Part shown: one piece after another, positions 15,447 through 23,393 of the stretch
How positions within the stretch are numbered: position 1 is the first letter of the stretch
Layout: each line of letters starts with the position of its first letter
From: Nitrospira sp.
GTDB taxonomy: Bacteria; Nitrospirota; Nitrospiria; Nitrospirales; Nitrospiraceae
Direction of reading: 5' to 3'
Assembly (NCBI GenBank): GCA_019636835.1
Contig: JAHBWU010000039.1
Location: 1 to 36,736, forward strand
Length of the DNA: 36,736 nt
Made by a program: the position numbers and the translations under genes
Notes under the pieces: model-generated
What the model saw: the letters and a program-made list of their open reading frames with translations, nothing else
Told to the model about the DNA's origin: nothing
The model's database searches: none

Positions 15447-16331
15447 ATGGCTGATCGAAAGAAACGCCTTGATTCCAACGTTACCGGTAACTTCTACGTG
15501 GATGCGACCTGCATCAATTGTGACACCTGTCGCCAGTTGGCGCCGCTGAGCTTCGAAGAGATCGGAGACTATTCTGCAGTCAGCTGCCAGCCGGATAGTG
15601 AACCGCAGATTCATCAAGCCTACCAGGCGTTGCTTGCCTGTCCTGTCGGATCGATCGGGACTGAATACAGCGACAAAGCACGATTGCAAACAGCCATGGC
15701 GAGCTTTCCCATCCGGATCGAGAACGGGGTGAGTTATTGCGGTTTCAATTCAGAGAAATCGTTCGGAGCGAACAGTTTTTTCATAGAACGTCCGGACGGC
15801 AATTGGCTGATCGACTCCCCTCGGTACATCAAGCATCTCGTTGAAGCCTTTGAGCGGCGAGGAGGCATCGCCCATATCTTTCTGACCCACAAGGATGATG
15901 TTGCGGATGCAGATAAATATGCCGCGCATTTCGGTGCGAAGCGCATCATCCATCAGGCGGATAGAGACGCCGCTCCGACTGCAGAACAGGTGATAGGAGG
16001 GGAGGAGACGGTTCGAGTCGGATCAGAGCTCCAGATCATTCCCGTACCGGGCCATACAGCCGGCAGCATGGTATTGCTGTACCGCGAGCGATTTCTCTTC
16101 ACCGGCGATCATCTCTGGTGGGATCCACACACCAAGTCGTTGGAAGCTCCTACCCGTCTCGTTTGGAGAAAATGGACCTTGATTGAGTCCATCCGGAAAC
16201 TCCTCGACTATCCGTTTGAATGGGTACTGGCCGGACACGGCGATCGAGTGCATCTCCCTTCGGCTGAAATGCGAGCGCAACTCTCGGCATTGGTCGGGCG
16301 TCGGGAAACAAAGGGCGGCGTATTGCGATAG
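15447..16331 (+). CDS. Ferredoxin-like domain fused to metallo-beta-lactamase-fold hydrolase
   Basis: The 294-residue protein has an N-terminal 4Fe-4S-type segment: CINCDTC (Cys22, Cys25, Cys28) with Cys65 in ACPVGSIG. After it comes an MBL fold: FIERPDGNWLIDSPRY, then IFLTHKDDVADADKYAAHFG, PGHTAGSMVLLY (His203), FTGDHLWW (Asp221) and LAGHGDRVHLP. The first metal motif is LTHKDDVAD and not the classical HxHxDH, so one metal site may be altered. Proteins of this fused plan occur in cyanobacteria and plants; their reaction is not established to my knowledge. The ATG at 15447 gives the correct domain boundary; upstream in-frame sequence overlaps the glycosylase gene. It is cytoplasmic and sits in a run with the glycosylase and a transporter. 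Confidence 0.82.
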   Translation: MADRKKRLDSNVTGNFYVDATCINCDTCRQLAPLSFEEIGDYSAVSCQPDSEPQIHQAYQALLACPVGSIGTEYSDKARLQTAMASFPIRIENGVSYCGFNSEKSFGANSFFIERPDGNWLIDSPRYIKHLVEAFERRGGIAHIFLTHKDDVADADKYAAHFGAKRIIHQADRDAAPTAEQVIGGEETVRVGSELQIIPVPGHTAGSMVLLYRERFLFTGDHLWWDPHTKSLEAPTRLVWRKWTLIESIRKLLDYPFEWVLAGHGDRVHLPSAEMRAQLSALVGRRETKGGVLR

Positions 16332-16333
16332 AG

Positions 16334-17968
16334 ATGCTCACAGCCGTCGCCCAGTGGATTGATCGCAATATTCTCTCTCTCGGTCGCGAGATGCGGTTGT
16401 CCTATCTGCCGCCGCTCATGGTCTATGTGGCCTACGGCATTTCAGGTCTCACCGGCATCGTTGGAACGTTTTTCGTCAAAGACTACCTCGGACTTTCCGC
16501 CGGATTTCTCGCCGCGCTCGGATTTTGGGCCGGGATTCCCTGGGCCTTGAAGATGCCGATCGGCCACACGGTCGATCTCTTGTGGCGGTGGAAGAGCTGG
16601 CTCGTCGGGTCGGGCGCGGGGCTGCTGGCCATCAGTCTTGGTATCATGGCCCTGTTGATCGGCGAACGTGAAGCGATGACGGCCGTCCTGTCGGCTGAAG
16701 TCTGGTATGTCTTCAGCGTTCTACTTGCCCCTATCGGGTATGTCATTCAAGACGCCGTCGCAGACGCCATGACCGTCGAAGCGGTTCCTCGTGTCGATGA
16801 TCAGGGCCGGCCGTTCGATGATCCAACCCGCAAGCTGATGCATACCACGATGCAGACACTCGGACGTGTTGCCATTGTCGGCGGTGGGATCCTCGTGGCG
16901 CTCATTAATGTATATGTCTTCAGTGGGACGGCAGGGCTTCCGCAAGCCGAACTCGTTCGGTTGTACAAGAACATCTATCTGATGGCCATGGTGATCCCGG
17001 TTGTCTCCGTGGCAGGGGTCGGATTAGCGTGGTGGCTCAAACGGCGGCAGATACAACGATTCGTTCAGGAAGGATTCTCGCCGGAGCAGGCCCGGCAGAT
17101 GGTGGATGTACGTGATGCGGAGAACGAACCGACGAAACCGAATTGGTGGATCCTCGGTGGAAGTTCAGCCTTTGTCCTCTTCACCTTGACGGTCGGATTG
17201 GGCGGATTTCCTTATCGAGAGGAGATCGTGTTTGCCGGGTCGATGAGCATCGTGCTGTTCTTGATGTCGAGACTCGTTCGGGAGATGGAGCCTGATAAAC
17301 GGCTCACCTTGGTCGGCACTGCGGCGGTTATCTTCGCCTTGCGAGCGATCCCAGGACCTGGCCCAGGATCGACCTGGTGGATGATCGATGATTTGAAATT
17401 CGATCAGCAGTTCCTGTCGGTCCTCTCCTTGATCGGCGGCATTTTAGCCTTAGTGGGCATGTTCGCTTTTCGGCGTTTCATGGCCGAACGTTCGATCTTG
17501 TATGTGGTCGGATTTTTGACCGTTATCGGGACTATCCTTTCTCTACCGATCGTGGGGATGTACTACGGATTGCACGAATGGACGGCGAAGATGACCGGTG
17601 GAGTCGTCGACGCCAGGTTCATCGCCTTAGTCGACACGGCATTGGAATCGCCGCTCGTGCAGATCTCCATGATTCCGATGTTGGCATGGATCGCGAACTC
17701 CGCCCCGGTCAATCTGAAAGCCACTTTCTTTGCCGTGATGGCCTCTTTCACCAATCTCGCGCTTTCCTTCAGTCAGCTCGGCACCAAGTATCTCAATGAG
17801 ATTTTTGTTGTGATGCGTGAAGTCCGTGACCAAGCCACCGGCGCTTTGCAGACACCGGCCGACTACAGCCAACTCGGCGATCTCTTGATCACGCAATTAG
17901 TGATCGGACTGGCTCTTCCCTTCTCCGCCATCCTGTTTGCGAAACTCACCAAGTTTAAGAGCGCATAA
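16334..17968 (+). CDS. Major-facilitator-type membrane transporter resembling the BT1 folate/biopterin family
   Basis: The 544-residue protein has about 12-13 hydrophobic segments. Features near the start, YGISGLTGIVGTFFVKDYLGLS, then GIPWALKMPIGHTVDLLWRWKSW and YVIQDAVADAMTVEAV, match the BT1-like group (the D-x-x-ADAMTVEA signature). BT1 members in kinetoplastids, plants and cyanobacteria import folates or biopterins. Whether this one carries a pterin is not shown by sequence. The start is 2 bases after the MBL gene stop, so the two are cotranscribed and may act on one metabolite. Few charged loops and no extra domains are seen. Confidence 0.6.
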   Translation: MLTAVAQWIDRNILSLGREMRLSYLPPLMVYVAYGISGLTGIVGTFFVKDYLGLSAGFLAALGFWAGIPWALKMPIGHTVDLLWRWKSWLVGSGAGLLAISLGIMALLIGEREAMTAVLSAEVWYVFSVLLAPIGYVIQDAVADAMTVEAVPRVDDQGRPFDDPTRKLMHTTMQTLGRVAIVGGGILVALINVYVFSGTAGLPQAELVRLYKNIYLMAMVIPVVSVAGVGLAWWLKRRQIQRFVQEGFSPEQARQMVDVRDAENEPTKPNWWILGGSSAFVLFTLTVGLGGFPYREEIVFAGSMSIVLFLMSRLVREMEPDKRLTLVGTAAVIFALRAIPGPGPGSTWWMIDDLKFDQQFLSVLSLIGGILALVGMFAFRRFMAERSILYVVGFLTVIGTILSLPIVGMYYGLHEWTAKMTGGVVDARFIALVDTALESPLVQISMIPMLAWIANSAPVNLKATFFAVMASFTNLALSFSQLGTKYLNEIFVVMREVRDQATGALQTPADYSQLGDLLITQLVIGLALPFSAILFAKLTKFKSA

Positions 17969-18433
17969 ACACCGGCGCCATAACTGTATCGTTCCAGATT
18001 CATGTATATCGAATCGGATACAGGTGAGTACCGTCTCTCCTAGGTTCCTACACGAGCCGATATTTTGAATTCATCAGCAATCATGTTGCGGATATGTGCG
18101 AAAAGTAATCTTTGCAACGTAGCATCGATCTTGCTACTGCGGACTGACGAGAGTGTCTCAAGAGATTGTAAGAAACAAGATATAGTAGGTTTACTTTTCT
18201 CACTCTTTGGATTAAGAAGTTGTACGCAGGCCGTTCTGTAGCTTTATGTGAGACAGTACTGATGGCTAGGCGCAATTTCAGCAAGCTGACAGCAGAAGAA
18301 GCTGGAGGGTTCTACCGCCATATCGCCATCAGCCACGGTCTTCGTGAACAGATCCTCACACATTAGCGACGCCGTGGATATTTTTCCCAACAGCGAGGCT
18401 GTCTTCTGACAGGTTGCTGCACGTGGACTATCG
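17969..18433. other. Long intergenic region before the response-regulator genes
   Basis: No convincing gene fills these 465 bases, which look AT-richer than their surroundings. One small + strand frame (18262-18366, 34 residues, starting MARRNFSKLTAEEAGG) has no good ribosome-binding site. A 6-bp hairpin (GTAGCA 18119-18124, TGCTAC 18132-18137) is present without a T-run. The stretch probably holds the promoter for the LuxR-type gene at 18434, but I cannot place it. Confidence 0.5.
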
Positions 18434-19117
18434 ATGATGCCTTGTCACGATATCCGCATTGCCATTGTTCATAGAGACGGCCTCTATCGGGACTGTTTGC
18501 GACATTCCTTGGCTCAAACCCAACTGATCTCGATCGTGCATAGTGCAGCCGGATTGGGTCAAGAGACCTGGGAAGCCGTTGTTGCCTGCAGACCGGATCT
18601 CCTCATCATCGACTTTGGTTTGTGCCGACGGCAAGAGCCCGTTTATCCAAGCCAACGGATAGATGTTTCGTCCGTGGGAATGAAAACGATCGTTGTTGGG
18701 GTCCCCAATAGGGAAGAGGATATTCTTGCCTGTATTGAAGGCGAAGGAGCGGCCGGATATCTCTTGATGGACTCAACCCTCGGCGATCTCATCAGCAACA
18801 TCAAAGCCGTCATGAATGGAGAAACGCTGTGCTCTCCGCGAGTTGCGAGTTTGGCTTTTGGTCGAGTTTCCACGCTGACGCGTCAGATTGAAAACGGTCA
18901 TGTCGGGAATGGAACTCGTCTCACAAAACGTGAAACGGAAATCGTCAGACTGATCGACGAGGGTTTGACGAACAAGGAAATCGCGGTTCATCTGCACATT
19001 GAAGTTTCTACTGTCAAAAATCATGTCCACAATATCCTCGATAAACTCCATCTACATAACCGCCATTCGGCGGTGAGACATGTCAAAGCCCAGGCGAGCC
19101 TCACAGGCCGCTGCTAG
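18434..19117 (+). CDS. LuxR/FixJ-type response regulator with degenerate receiver domain
   Basis: Residues 1-125 form a receiver-like domain and residues 162-220 a LuxR helix-turn-helix (LTKRETEIVRLIDEGLTNKE followed by IAVHLHIEVSTVKNHVHNIL). The candidate phosphorylation site is Asp60 in LLIIDFG. However, the acidic pair normally found at the end of the first strand is His13-Arg14 (IAIVHRDG), and the conserved Lys of GYLLKD is Met112 (GYLLMD). Magnesium binding and phosphorylation are therefore probably lost or altered, so it may respond to a ligand or a protein partner. It should bind DNA as a dimer. It lies 620 bases upstream of the injection system, together with another receiver-like gene, and is a candidate controller of it. 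Confidence 0.88.
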   Translation: MMPCHDIRIAIVHRDGLYRDCLRHSLAQTQLISIVHSAAGLGQETWEAVVACRPDLLIIDFGLCRRQEPVYPSQRIDVSSVGMKTIVVGVPNREEDILACIEGEGAAGYLLMDSTLGDLISNIKAVMNGETLCSPRVASLAFGRVSTLTRQIENGHVGNGTRLTKRETEIVRLIDEGLTNKEIAVHLHIEVSTVKNHVHNILDKLHLHNRHSAVRHVKAQASLTGRC

Positions 19118-19133
19118 CCTTCCGGCCTTTTGT
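19105..19133 (+). terminator. Intrinsic terminator candidate overlapping the LuxR-type gene end
   Basis: AGGCCG (19105-19110) can pair with CGGCCT (19123-19128), with a 12-base loop that contains the stop codon, followed by TTTTGT. The stem starts within the last codons of the gene. The loop is long, so strength is moderate. Confidence 0.4.
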
Positions 19134-19194
19134 CTGCCGTTCACGGACCAGAAGCTCTCTGCGTTTTTCCCTGTTGCGAACTGCGCTTAGGAGA

Positions 19195-19228
19195 AGATCT
19201 AGATCCTTATTCCCCCCTGCCTAGATCT
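19195..19228. repeat. 8-bp inverted repeat between the two receiver genes
   Basis: AGATCTAG at 19195-19202 and CTAGATCT at 19221-19228 are exact inverted copies, centre to centre 26 bases apart, ahead of the gene at 19308. The spacing of about two and a half helix turns and the palindromic half sites could mark a dimer-binding operator, but this is not proven. Confidence 0.4.
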
Positions 19229-19307
19229 AAATTCATCCTAAAGATCCATAGGCATCTTGCAACGTTGTGCCTAAGGATGTATCGGCTTGGCATGACGAGA
19301 GGGGCTG

Positions 19308-19676
19308 TTGGATAAGATCAGAGTGCTCCTGGCGAATCATCCCGTGATGTTGCCTGATGCCATTCGAAGACTGGTGGAAGACCAGGACGACATGGAAGTA
19401 GTGGGGGATTGCCGGGGGCCGATGAAGATCCTCCAAGAGACCGGAAGGCTGAGCGCCGACGCAGTCATTCTTGCACGGGAACAGGCGGAAGATCCCGGTC
19501 TTTGCAGCCAGCTGCTGGCTGTGTACCCGGATCTAATCATTCTGAGTGTCACTCCGGACCTGACGACGGTCGCGACGCTACGGCTCTCCTCGCACCGGCA
19601 AGAGTTTACGGACCTGCATCAGGAAGATATTGTCCAGCCGCTTCGCGCAGCAATCCGAATGGGAGGTCATCGCTAA
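19308..19676 (+). CDS. Stand-alone receiver-like protein lacking the phospho-acceptor Asp
   Basis: The likely start is TTG at 19308 with GAGAGGGG just upstream. The 122-residue product begins IRVLLANHPVMLPDAIRRLV, the first strand and helix of a receiver domain. Where the acceptor Asp should stand, the strand reads DAVILAREQ, with no Asp after the hydrophobic run. The acidic pair of the first strand is Asn10-His11. The fold's later strands are recognisable (DLIILSVTPD), but no DNA-binding domain follows. It looks like a pseudo-receiver that acts by protein contact. It ends 61 bases before the sheath gene, which makes it the gene closest to the injection system on that side. Confidence 0.65.
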   Translation: MDKIRVLLANHPVMLPDAIRRLVEDQDDMEVVGDCRGPMKILQETGRLSADAVILAREQAEDPGLCSQLLAVYPDLIILSVTPDLTTVATLRLSSHRQEFTDLHQEDIVQPLRAAIRMGGHR

Positions 19677-19737
19677 AGCGTGGTTGAACCCAGGGCAGTG
19701 CATTGAGGATAGGCCAACAGTCTAGCGGAGGAAACCA

Positions 19738-21324
19738 ATGCCGACATCACCGACATATCCGGGTGTTTACATCGAGGAGATTCCGAGTGGCGTGCGCACT
19801 ATCACCGGCGTTGCCACCTCCATCGCCGCGTTCATCGGGCGGGCACTGAGGGGGCCGACCAACGAACCGATCACCATCAATAGCTTTGGGGATTTCGAAC
19901 GGATCTTCGGTGGTTTGTGGGTGGGCAGCAGCCTGGGTTTCGCTGTTCGCGACTTCTATCTGAACGGCGGGGGGCAGGCCATCATCGTCCGTCTTTACCA
20001 TGCCGAAAGCGGGACGGGGGCCAAACCGGCGCAAGCGAAACTCACGGCAGATTCTCTCGGTCTGGAGGCCGCCAATCCCGGCGTCTGGGGGAACAAACTC
20101 CGCGTACGTGTCGATCACAACACACGGCCGCTGCAATCGGGCGAGGCTGCCGACAGTCTCTTCAACCTCAACGTGCGAGACGGAGAAACCGGAGCGATTG
20201 AAAGTTTTCGCAATCTTTCGATGACGGCGGGCCATCCGCGCCAGATCGATAAGGTTTTGCTCAACGAATCGCAACTTGTGCGCTTGACCGGCAACCTGCC
20301 TGCCGCACGTCCCGCGAAGAGTAACGATCCCGCGGCCGGTAAAGACCCGTGGGAGGATAATCAACCGGCGACGAACTATAAAGTAGTAACCGCCGGAGAA
20401 GCCTCGGACGGCGCAGCGCTGACCAAAGCCGACGATTTCACGCCCACGAACGCTGAAACCAACAAGAAAGGGTTGTACGCCCTGGCGAAGGCGGATCTCT
20501 TCAATCTGCTGTGTCTTCCCCCCTATCTCGCCGGCGGCAATATAGACACGAGTCTCATCTCGGAAGCGGCGGTGTACTGCGAGCGCAGACGGGCCATGTT
20601 GCTGGTGGATCCTCCGATCGAATGGACGACGAAGGATCAAGCCAAATCCGGTGTGGCCGGTTTAGGCACGACCAGCAAGAACGCCGCGCTTTACTTTCCA
20701 CGTCTCCGTCAGCCTCATGCGCTCAAAGAGAATCAACTTGAGGAGTTCGTCCCTTGCGGCGCGGTCGCCGGCATCTTTGCCAGGACTGATGCACAACGGG
20801 GTGTGTGGAAGGCCCCGGCAGGTCTGGAGGCGACTCTGGTCGGTGTGCCTGGTCTCAGTGTGCCGCTGAACGATCAGGAGAACGGGGAGTTGAATCCGAT
20901 GGGGATCAATTGCTTGCGTGTGATGGCGCCCGCCGGGCCGCTGGTGTGGGGCGCGCGTACTCTTCAAGGCGACGATCGATTTGCATCGGAGTGGAAGTAT
21001 GTGTCGGTTCGCCGTCTTGCGCTCTTCATCGAAGAAAGTCTCTATCGCGGAACCCAGTGGGTGGTGTTCGAGCCGAACGATGCGCCGCTCTGGGCGCAGA
21101 TCCGGCTCAACATCGGCGCCTTCATGCACAACCTATTCAGACAGGGCGCGTTTCAGGGACAAACGCCGCAAGAAGCGTACTTCGTGAAATGCGACAAAGA
21201 GACGACGACCCAGGCGGATATTAATCTGGGGATCGTCAACATCATGATAGGGATCGCCCCGGTCAAGCCGGCGGAGTTCGTGATCATCAAGCTCCAGCAA
21301 ATGGCCGGTCAGATTCAGGCATAA
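19738..21324 (+). CDS. eCIS contractile sheath protein (phage tail sheath family)
   Basis: The 528-residue protein starts with YPGVYIEEIPSGVRTITGVA and TSIAAFIGRALRGP, the N-terminal arm and first domain of phage-tail sheath proteins, and ends with the conserved C-terminal domain (FIEESLYRGTQWVVFEPND, LWAQIRLNIGAFMHNLFRQG, then DINLGIVNIMIGIAPVKPAEFVI). The terminal arms lock neighbouring subunits in the contracted state. Sheath contraction drives the inner tube through a target membrane. AGCGGAGG lies 8 bases before the ATG. Only one sheath gene is visible in the window, whereas Afp/PVC clusters have three. It is the first structural gene of the cluster. Confidence 0.96.
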   Translation: MPTSPTYPGVYIEEIPSGVRTITGVATSIAAFIGRALRGPTNEPITINSFGDFERIFGGLWVGSSLGFAVRDFYLNGGGQAIIVRLYHAESGTGAKPAQAKLTADSLGLEAANPGVWGNKLRVRVDHNTRPLQSGEAADSLFNLNVRDGETGAIESFRNLSMTAGHPRQIDKVLLNESQLVRLTGNLPAARPAKSNDPAAGKDPWEDNQPATNYKVVTAGEASDGAALTKADDFTPTNAETNKKGLYALAKADLFNLLCLPPYLAGGNIDTSLISEAAVYCERRRAMLLVDPPIEWTTKDQAKSGVAGLGTTSKNAALYFPRLRQPHALKENQLEEFVPCGAVAGIFARTDAQRGVWKAPAGLEATLVGVPGLSVPLNDQENGELNPMGINCLRVMAPAGPLVWGARTLQGDDRFASEWKYVSVRRLALFIEESLYRGTQWVVFEPNDAPLWAQIRLNIGAFMHNLFRQGAFQGQTPQEAYFVKCDKETTTQADINLGIVNIMIGIAPVKPAEFVIIKLQQMAGQIQA

Positions 21325-21336
21325 GGAGGACCAGCT

Positions 21337-21855
21337 ATGGCCCAGTTCAGCGTCAACGTGCAGCGGTTTGATCCGTACAAGAATTTCAAGTTCCGCGTGA
21401 AATGGGACGGCCGGTACGTCGCGGGTGTCAGCAAGGTCGGAGCGCTCAAGCGCACGACCGAGGTTGTGGAACATCGGGAAGGCGGTGACCCCAGCACGGG
21501 CCGTAAGTCGCCGGGACGAACGAAGTACGAGGCCATCACCTTGGAACGAGGCGTCACGCATGACTTGGAGTTCGAGAAGTGGGCCAACAAGGTGTGGAAC
21601 TTCGGCTCCGGCTTGGGCCGGGAAGTGTCGCTCAAGGATTTCCGCAAGGACATCATCATCGAAATGTACAACGAAGCGGGCCAACTCGCGTTTGCCTACA
21701 AGGTATTTCGCTGCTGGGTATCCGAGTTTCAGGCTCAACCCGATCTGGACGCGAACGCGAATGCCATAGCGATCCAGACCATCAAGCTTGAGAACGAGGG
21801 TTGGGAACGGGATCGGGACGTTCCCGAACCGGCAGAACTGTCCCTGTCGACATAG
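21337..21855 (+). CDS. eCIS inner tube protein (gp19-like)
   Basis: The 172-residue protein reads FDPYKNFKFRVKWDGRYVAG near the start, then VGALKRTTEVVEHREGGDP, and later ITLERGVTHDLEFEKWANKV. This is the pattern of T4 gp19/Afp1-like tube subunits, which form stacked hexameric rings within the sheath. The tube is the conduit that holds or carries effectors. The gene begins 12 bases after the sheath stop with AAGGAGG in the gap. Only one tube gene is seen. Confidence 0.95.
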   Translation: MAQFSVNVQRFDPYKNFKFRVKWDGRYVAGVSKVGALKRTTEVVEHREGGDPSTGRKSPGRTKYEAITLERGVTHDLEFEKWANKVWNFGSGLGREVSLKDFRKDIIIEMYNEAGQLAFAYKVFRCWVSEFQAQPDLDANANAIAIQTIKLENEGWERDRDVPEPAELSLST

Positions 21856-21861
21856 AGGATC

Positions 21862-22614
21862 ATGCGCGGACTCGCGGCACACGAGGTGCTCGAAATCTGG
21901 GATCAGGGCGAGGGTTTGTCACCCTCTGGGCGCGCAGCGCTTCTGCTGGCGATCGCCTGTCCGGACTACCCTCGCGAGCATGTGGAATCGCTCAGCATCG
22001 GAGAGCGGGATACTCTGCTTGGCCATATCCGCGCACGCACGTTTGGAGGAACAGTCGAGAGTGTCGCCACCTGTCCCGCCTGCAGAGTGATGGTGGAAGT
22101 GACCGTCGATGTGCGCACGATCTTTCCTGACACGGCGCAGATCGCGTCACGTGATGCAAGTTCCCGGTTTCCAGTGGAGATCGCCGCCGGGGACTTCATC
22201 GTGCAGGCTGTCGCACCGACTGTTCGGGATGTCGAAGCGATCGTCTCAACCGCCGCTCTGGAGGAAGGAGTCCGGATGCTGTTGCGGCGCTGCATCCTCC
22301 GAGCAGAGAAACTGGGTAACCCGTGCGAGGTGGATGATCTTCCCCAGGAGGTCTGCGCCCTTCTCGAAGAACGTCTGGCTGAAGCCGACCCACAAGGGGA
22401 CGTGCACCTCTCCATCCACTGCCCAGGCTGCGATCATCGTTGGCCTATGCCGTTCGACATTTTGGCGTACTTTTGGAGCGAAATTCATCTGGCGGCCAGA
22501 CGGTTGCTTCGAGACATTCATGTGTTGGCCTCCGTCTATGGCTGGAGGGAATCGGACATTCTGATGCTGAGTGAGGGGCGACGGCGCATCTATCTGGAAA
22601 TGGTAGGGGGATGA
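21862..22614 (+). CDS. Baseplate assembly protein of the T4 gp51/gp26-like group with two Cys pairs
   Basis: The 250-residue protein ends with FWSEIHLAARRLLRDIHVLA and YGWRESDILMLSEGRRRIYL, the helical pattern of the T4-type baseplate hub assembly chaperone family. Two Cys pairs, CPAC (71-74) and CPGC (187-190), are inserted in the first two-thirds and could bind one zinc between them. The first 60 residues (LAAHEVLEIWDQGEGLSPS) fit related eCIS proteins. In phage T4 the homologue helps assemble the hub and is not in the final particle. Here it lies directly after the tube gene by 6 bases and its stop overlaps the next start (ATGA). Confidence 0.78.
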   Translation: MRGLAAHEVLEIWDQGEGLSPSGRAALLLAIACPDYPREHVESLSIGERDTLLGHIRARTFGGTVESVATCPACRVMVEVTVDVRTIFPDTAQIASRDASSRFPVEIAAGDFIVQAVAPTVRDVEAIVSTAALEEGVRMLLRRCILRAEKLGNPCEVDDLPQEVCALLEERLAEADPQGDVHLSIHCPGCDHRWPMPFDILAYFWSEIHLAARRLLRDIHVLASVYGWRESDILMLSEGRRRIYLEMVGG

Positions 22615-23393
22615 GTCATTACTTGAAGAATTTGGTGATGCGGAGCCTCGAAGAGGCGAGTGGCCTGAATCCACGCCCGGCGACTCGATACGAGTCTGTC
22701 CGGAAGAATCCTGTCGCTGAGTTTCCGGAATCCACGCAGGAGCGGTCATTCCCAGACCTCTTGTCGTGGACTGCTCCGATAGAGACCGATGTGGCGCACA
22801 TCGAGAGCGTCATTGAACGACGAGGACAGACAGGTGAAAGCCTTCCGAGCGAGCCGGGGAGAGAATCGATCAGGAAGAGACGACAGAATCAATCCGGACT
22901 CCTCGTCGAAAAAAGCGATGAGGGCGAAATGACCAAGAGGACATCGGCAGATCCCGCTCGACCACCCCACGAAGTCTCGCAGGAAGGAACAGCCGAACTC
23001 GTATCCTCTGTTCCTCGACCGAATACTGCCTTGTCGGATCATGAGGCGAACGCTACCCCTAGAGTGCAACGATCGGAAACCCTTCCTGGGATGAGGAGTC
23101 GCGCGGTTCAGCAGGCCACCGTGAAGAGCCATCCACCATCAGCCGGATTCCAGGAGGTATCAAGCGATTTGCTTCAGCCGACCTTGAACAAAGTTTCGTT
23201 TCAGCCGGTGCGTGGTGAAATGATGACGGCGCCGACCGAAGCGCGGGCACCGGTCGTCCAGATTCGCATCGGTCGGATCGAGGTGCGAGCAGTCGCGCCA
23301 CCGGTTTCGGCTCCGAACAAGAAATCTGTCGAACCTCCACGATCGTCCGTATCGCTTGATCAGTACTTGAAACGCCGTTCGCAGGAAACCTGA
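22611..23393 (+). CDS. Largely disordered eCIS-associated protein with conserved C-terminal motif
   Basis: The first about 200 of 260 residues are rich in Ser, Pro, Glu and Arg with few hydrophobics, so they are probably disordered. The exception is the C-terminal end: VVQIRIGRIEVRAVAPPVSA, a Pro-rich linker and SLDQYLKRRS. I recall similar IGRIEVR...SLDDYL endings in eCIS clusters of other phyla, but cannot verify this. The short motif may dock to the tube, baseplate or ATPase. It starts in an ATGA overlap with the preceding gene and ends in a TGATG overlap with the DUF4255 gene, so it is surely part of the operon. Confidence 0.7.
   Translation: MSHYLKNLVMRSLEEASGLNPRPATRYESVRKNPVAEFPESTQERSFPDLLSWTAPIETDVAHIESVIERRGQTGESLPSEPGRESIRKRRQNQSGLLVEKSDEGEMTKRTSADPARPPHEVSQEGTAELVSSVPRPNTALSDHEANATPRVQRSETLPGMRSRAVQQATVKSHPPSAGFQEVSSDLLQPTLNKVSFQPVRGEMMTAPTEARAPVVQIRIGRIEVRAVAPPVSAPNKKSVEPPRSSVSLDQYLKRRSQET

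Noticed and set aside
18119..18137. 6-bp hairpin GTAGCA/TGCTAC with 7-base loop
   Set aside because: Short stem with no T-run and no gene end nearby; expected by chance.
18262..18366. 34-residue + strand frame in the 465-base intergenic region
   Set aside because: It has no ribosome-binding site or known motif; kept only as a note on the intergenic region.
19684..19712. TTGAAC...GGATAG promoter ahead of the sheath gene
   Set aside because: The -35 box is fair but the -10 box hardly matches, so it is not listed as a feature; the eCIS promoter may lie further upstream.
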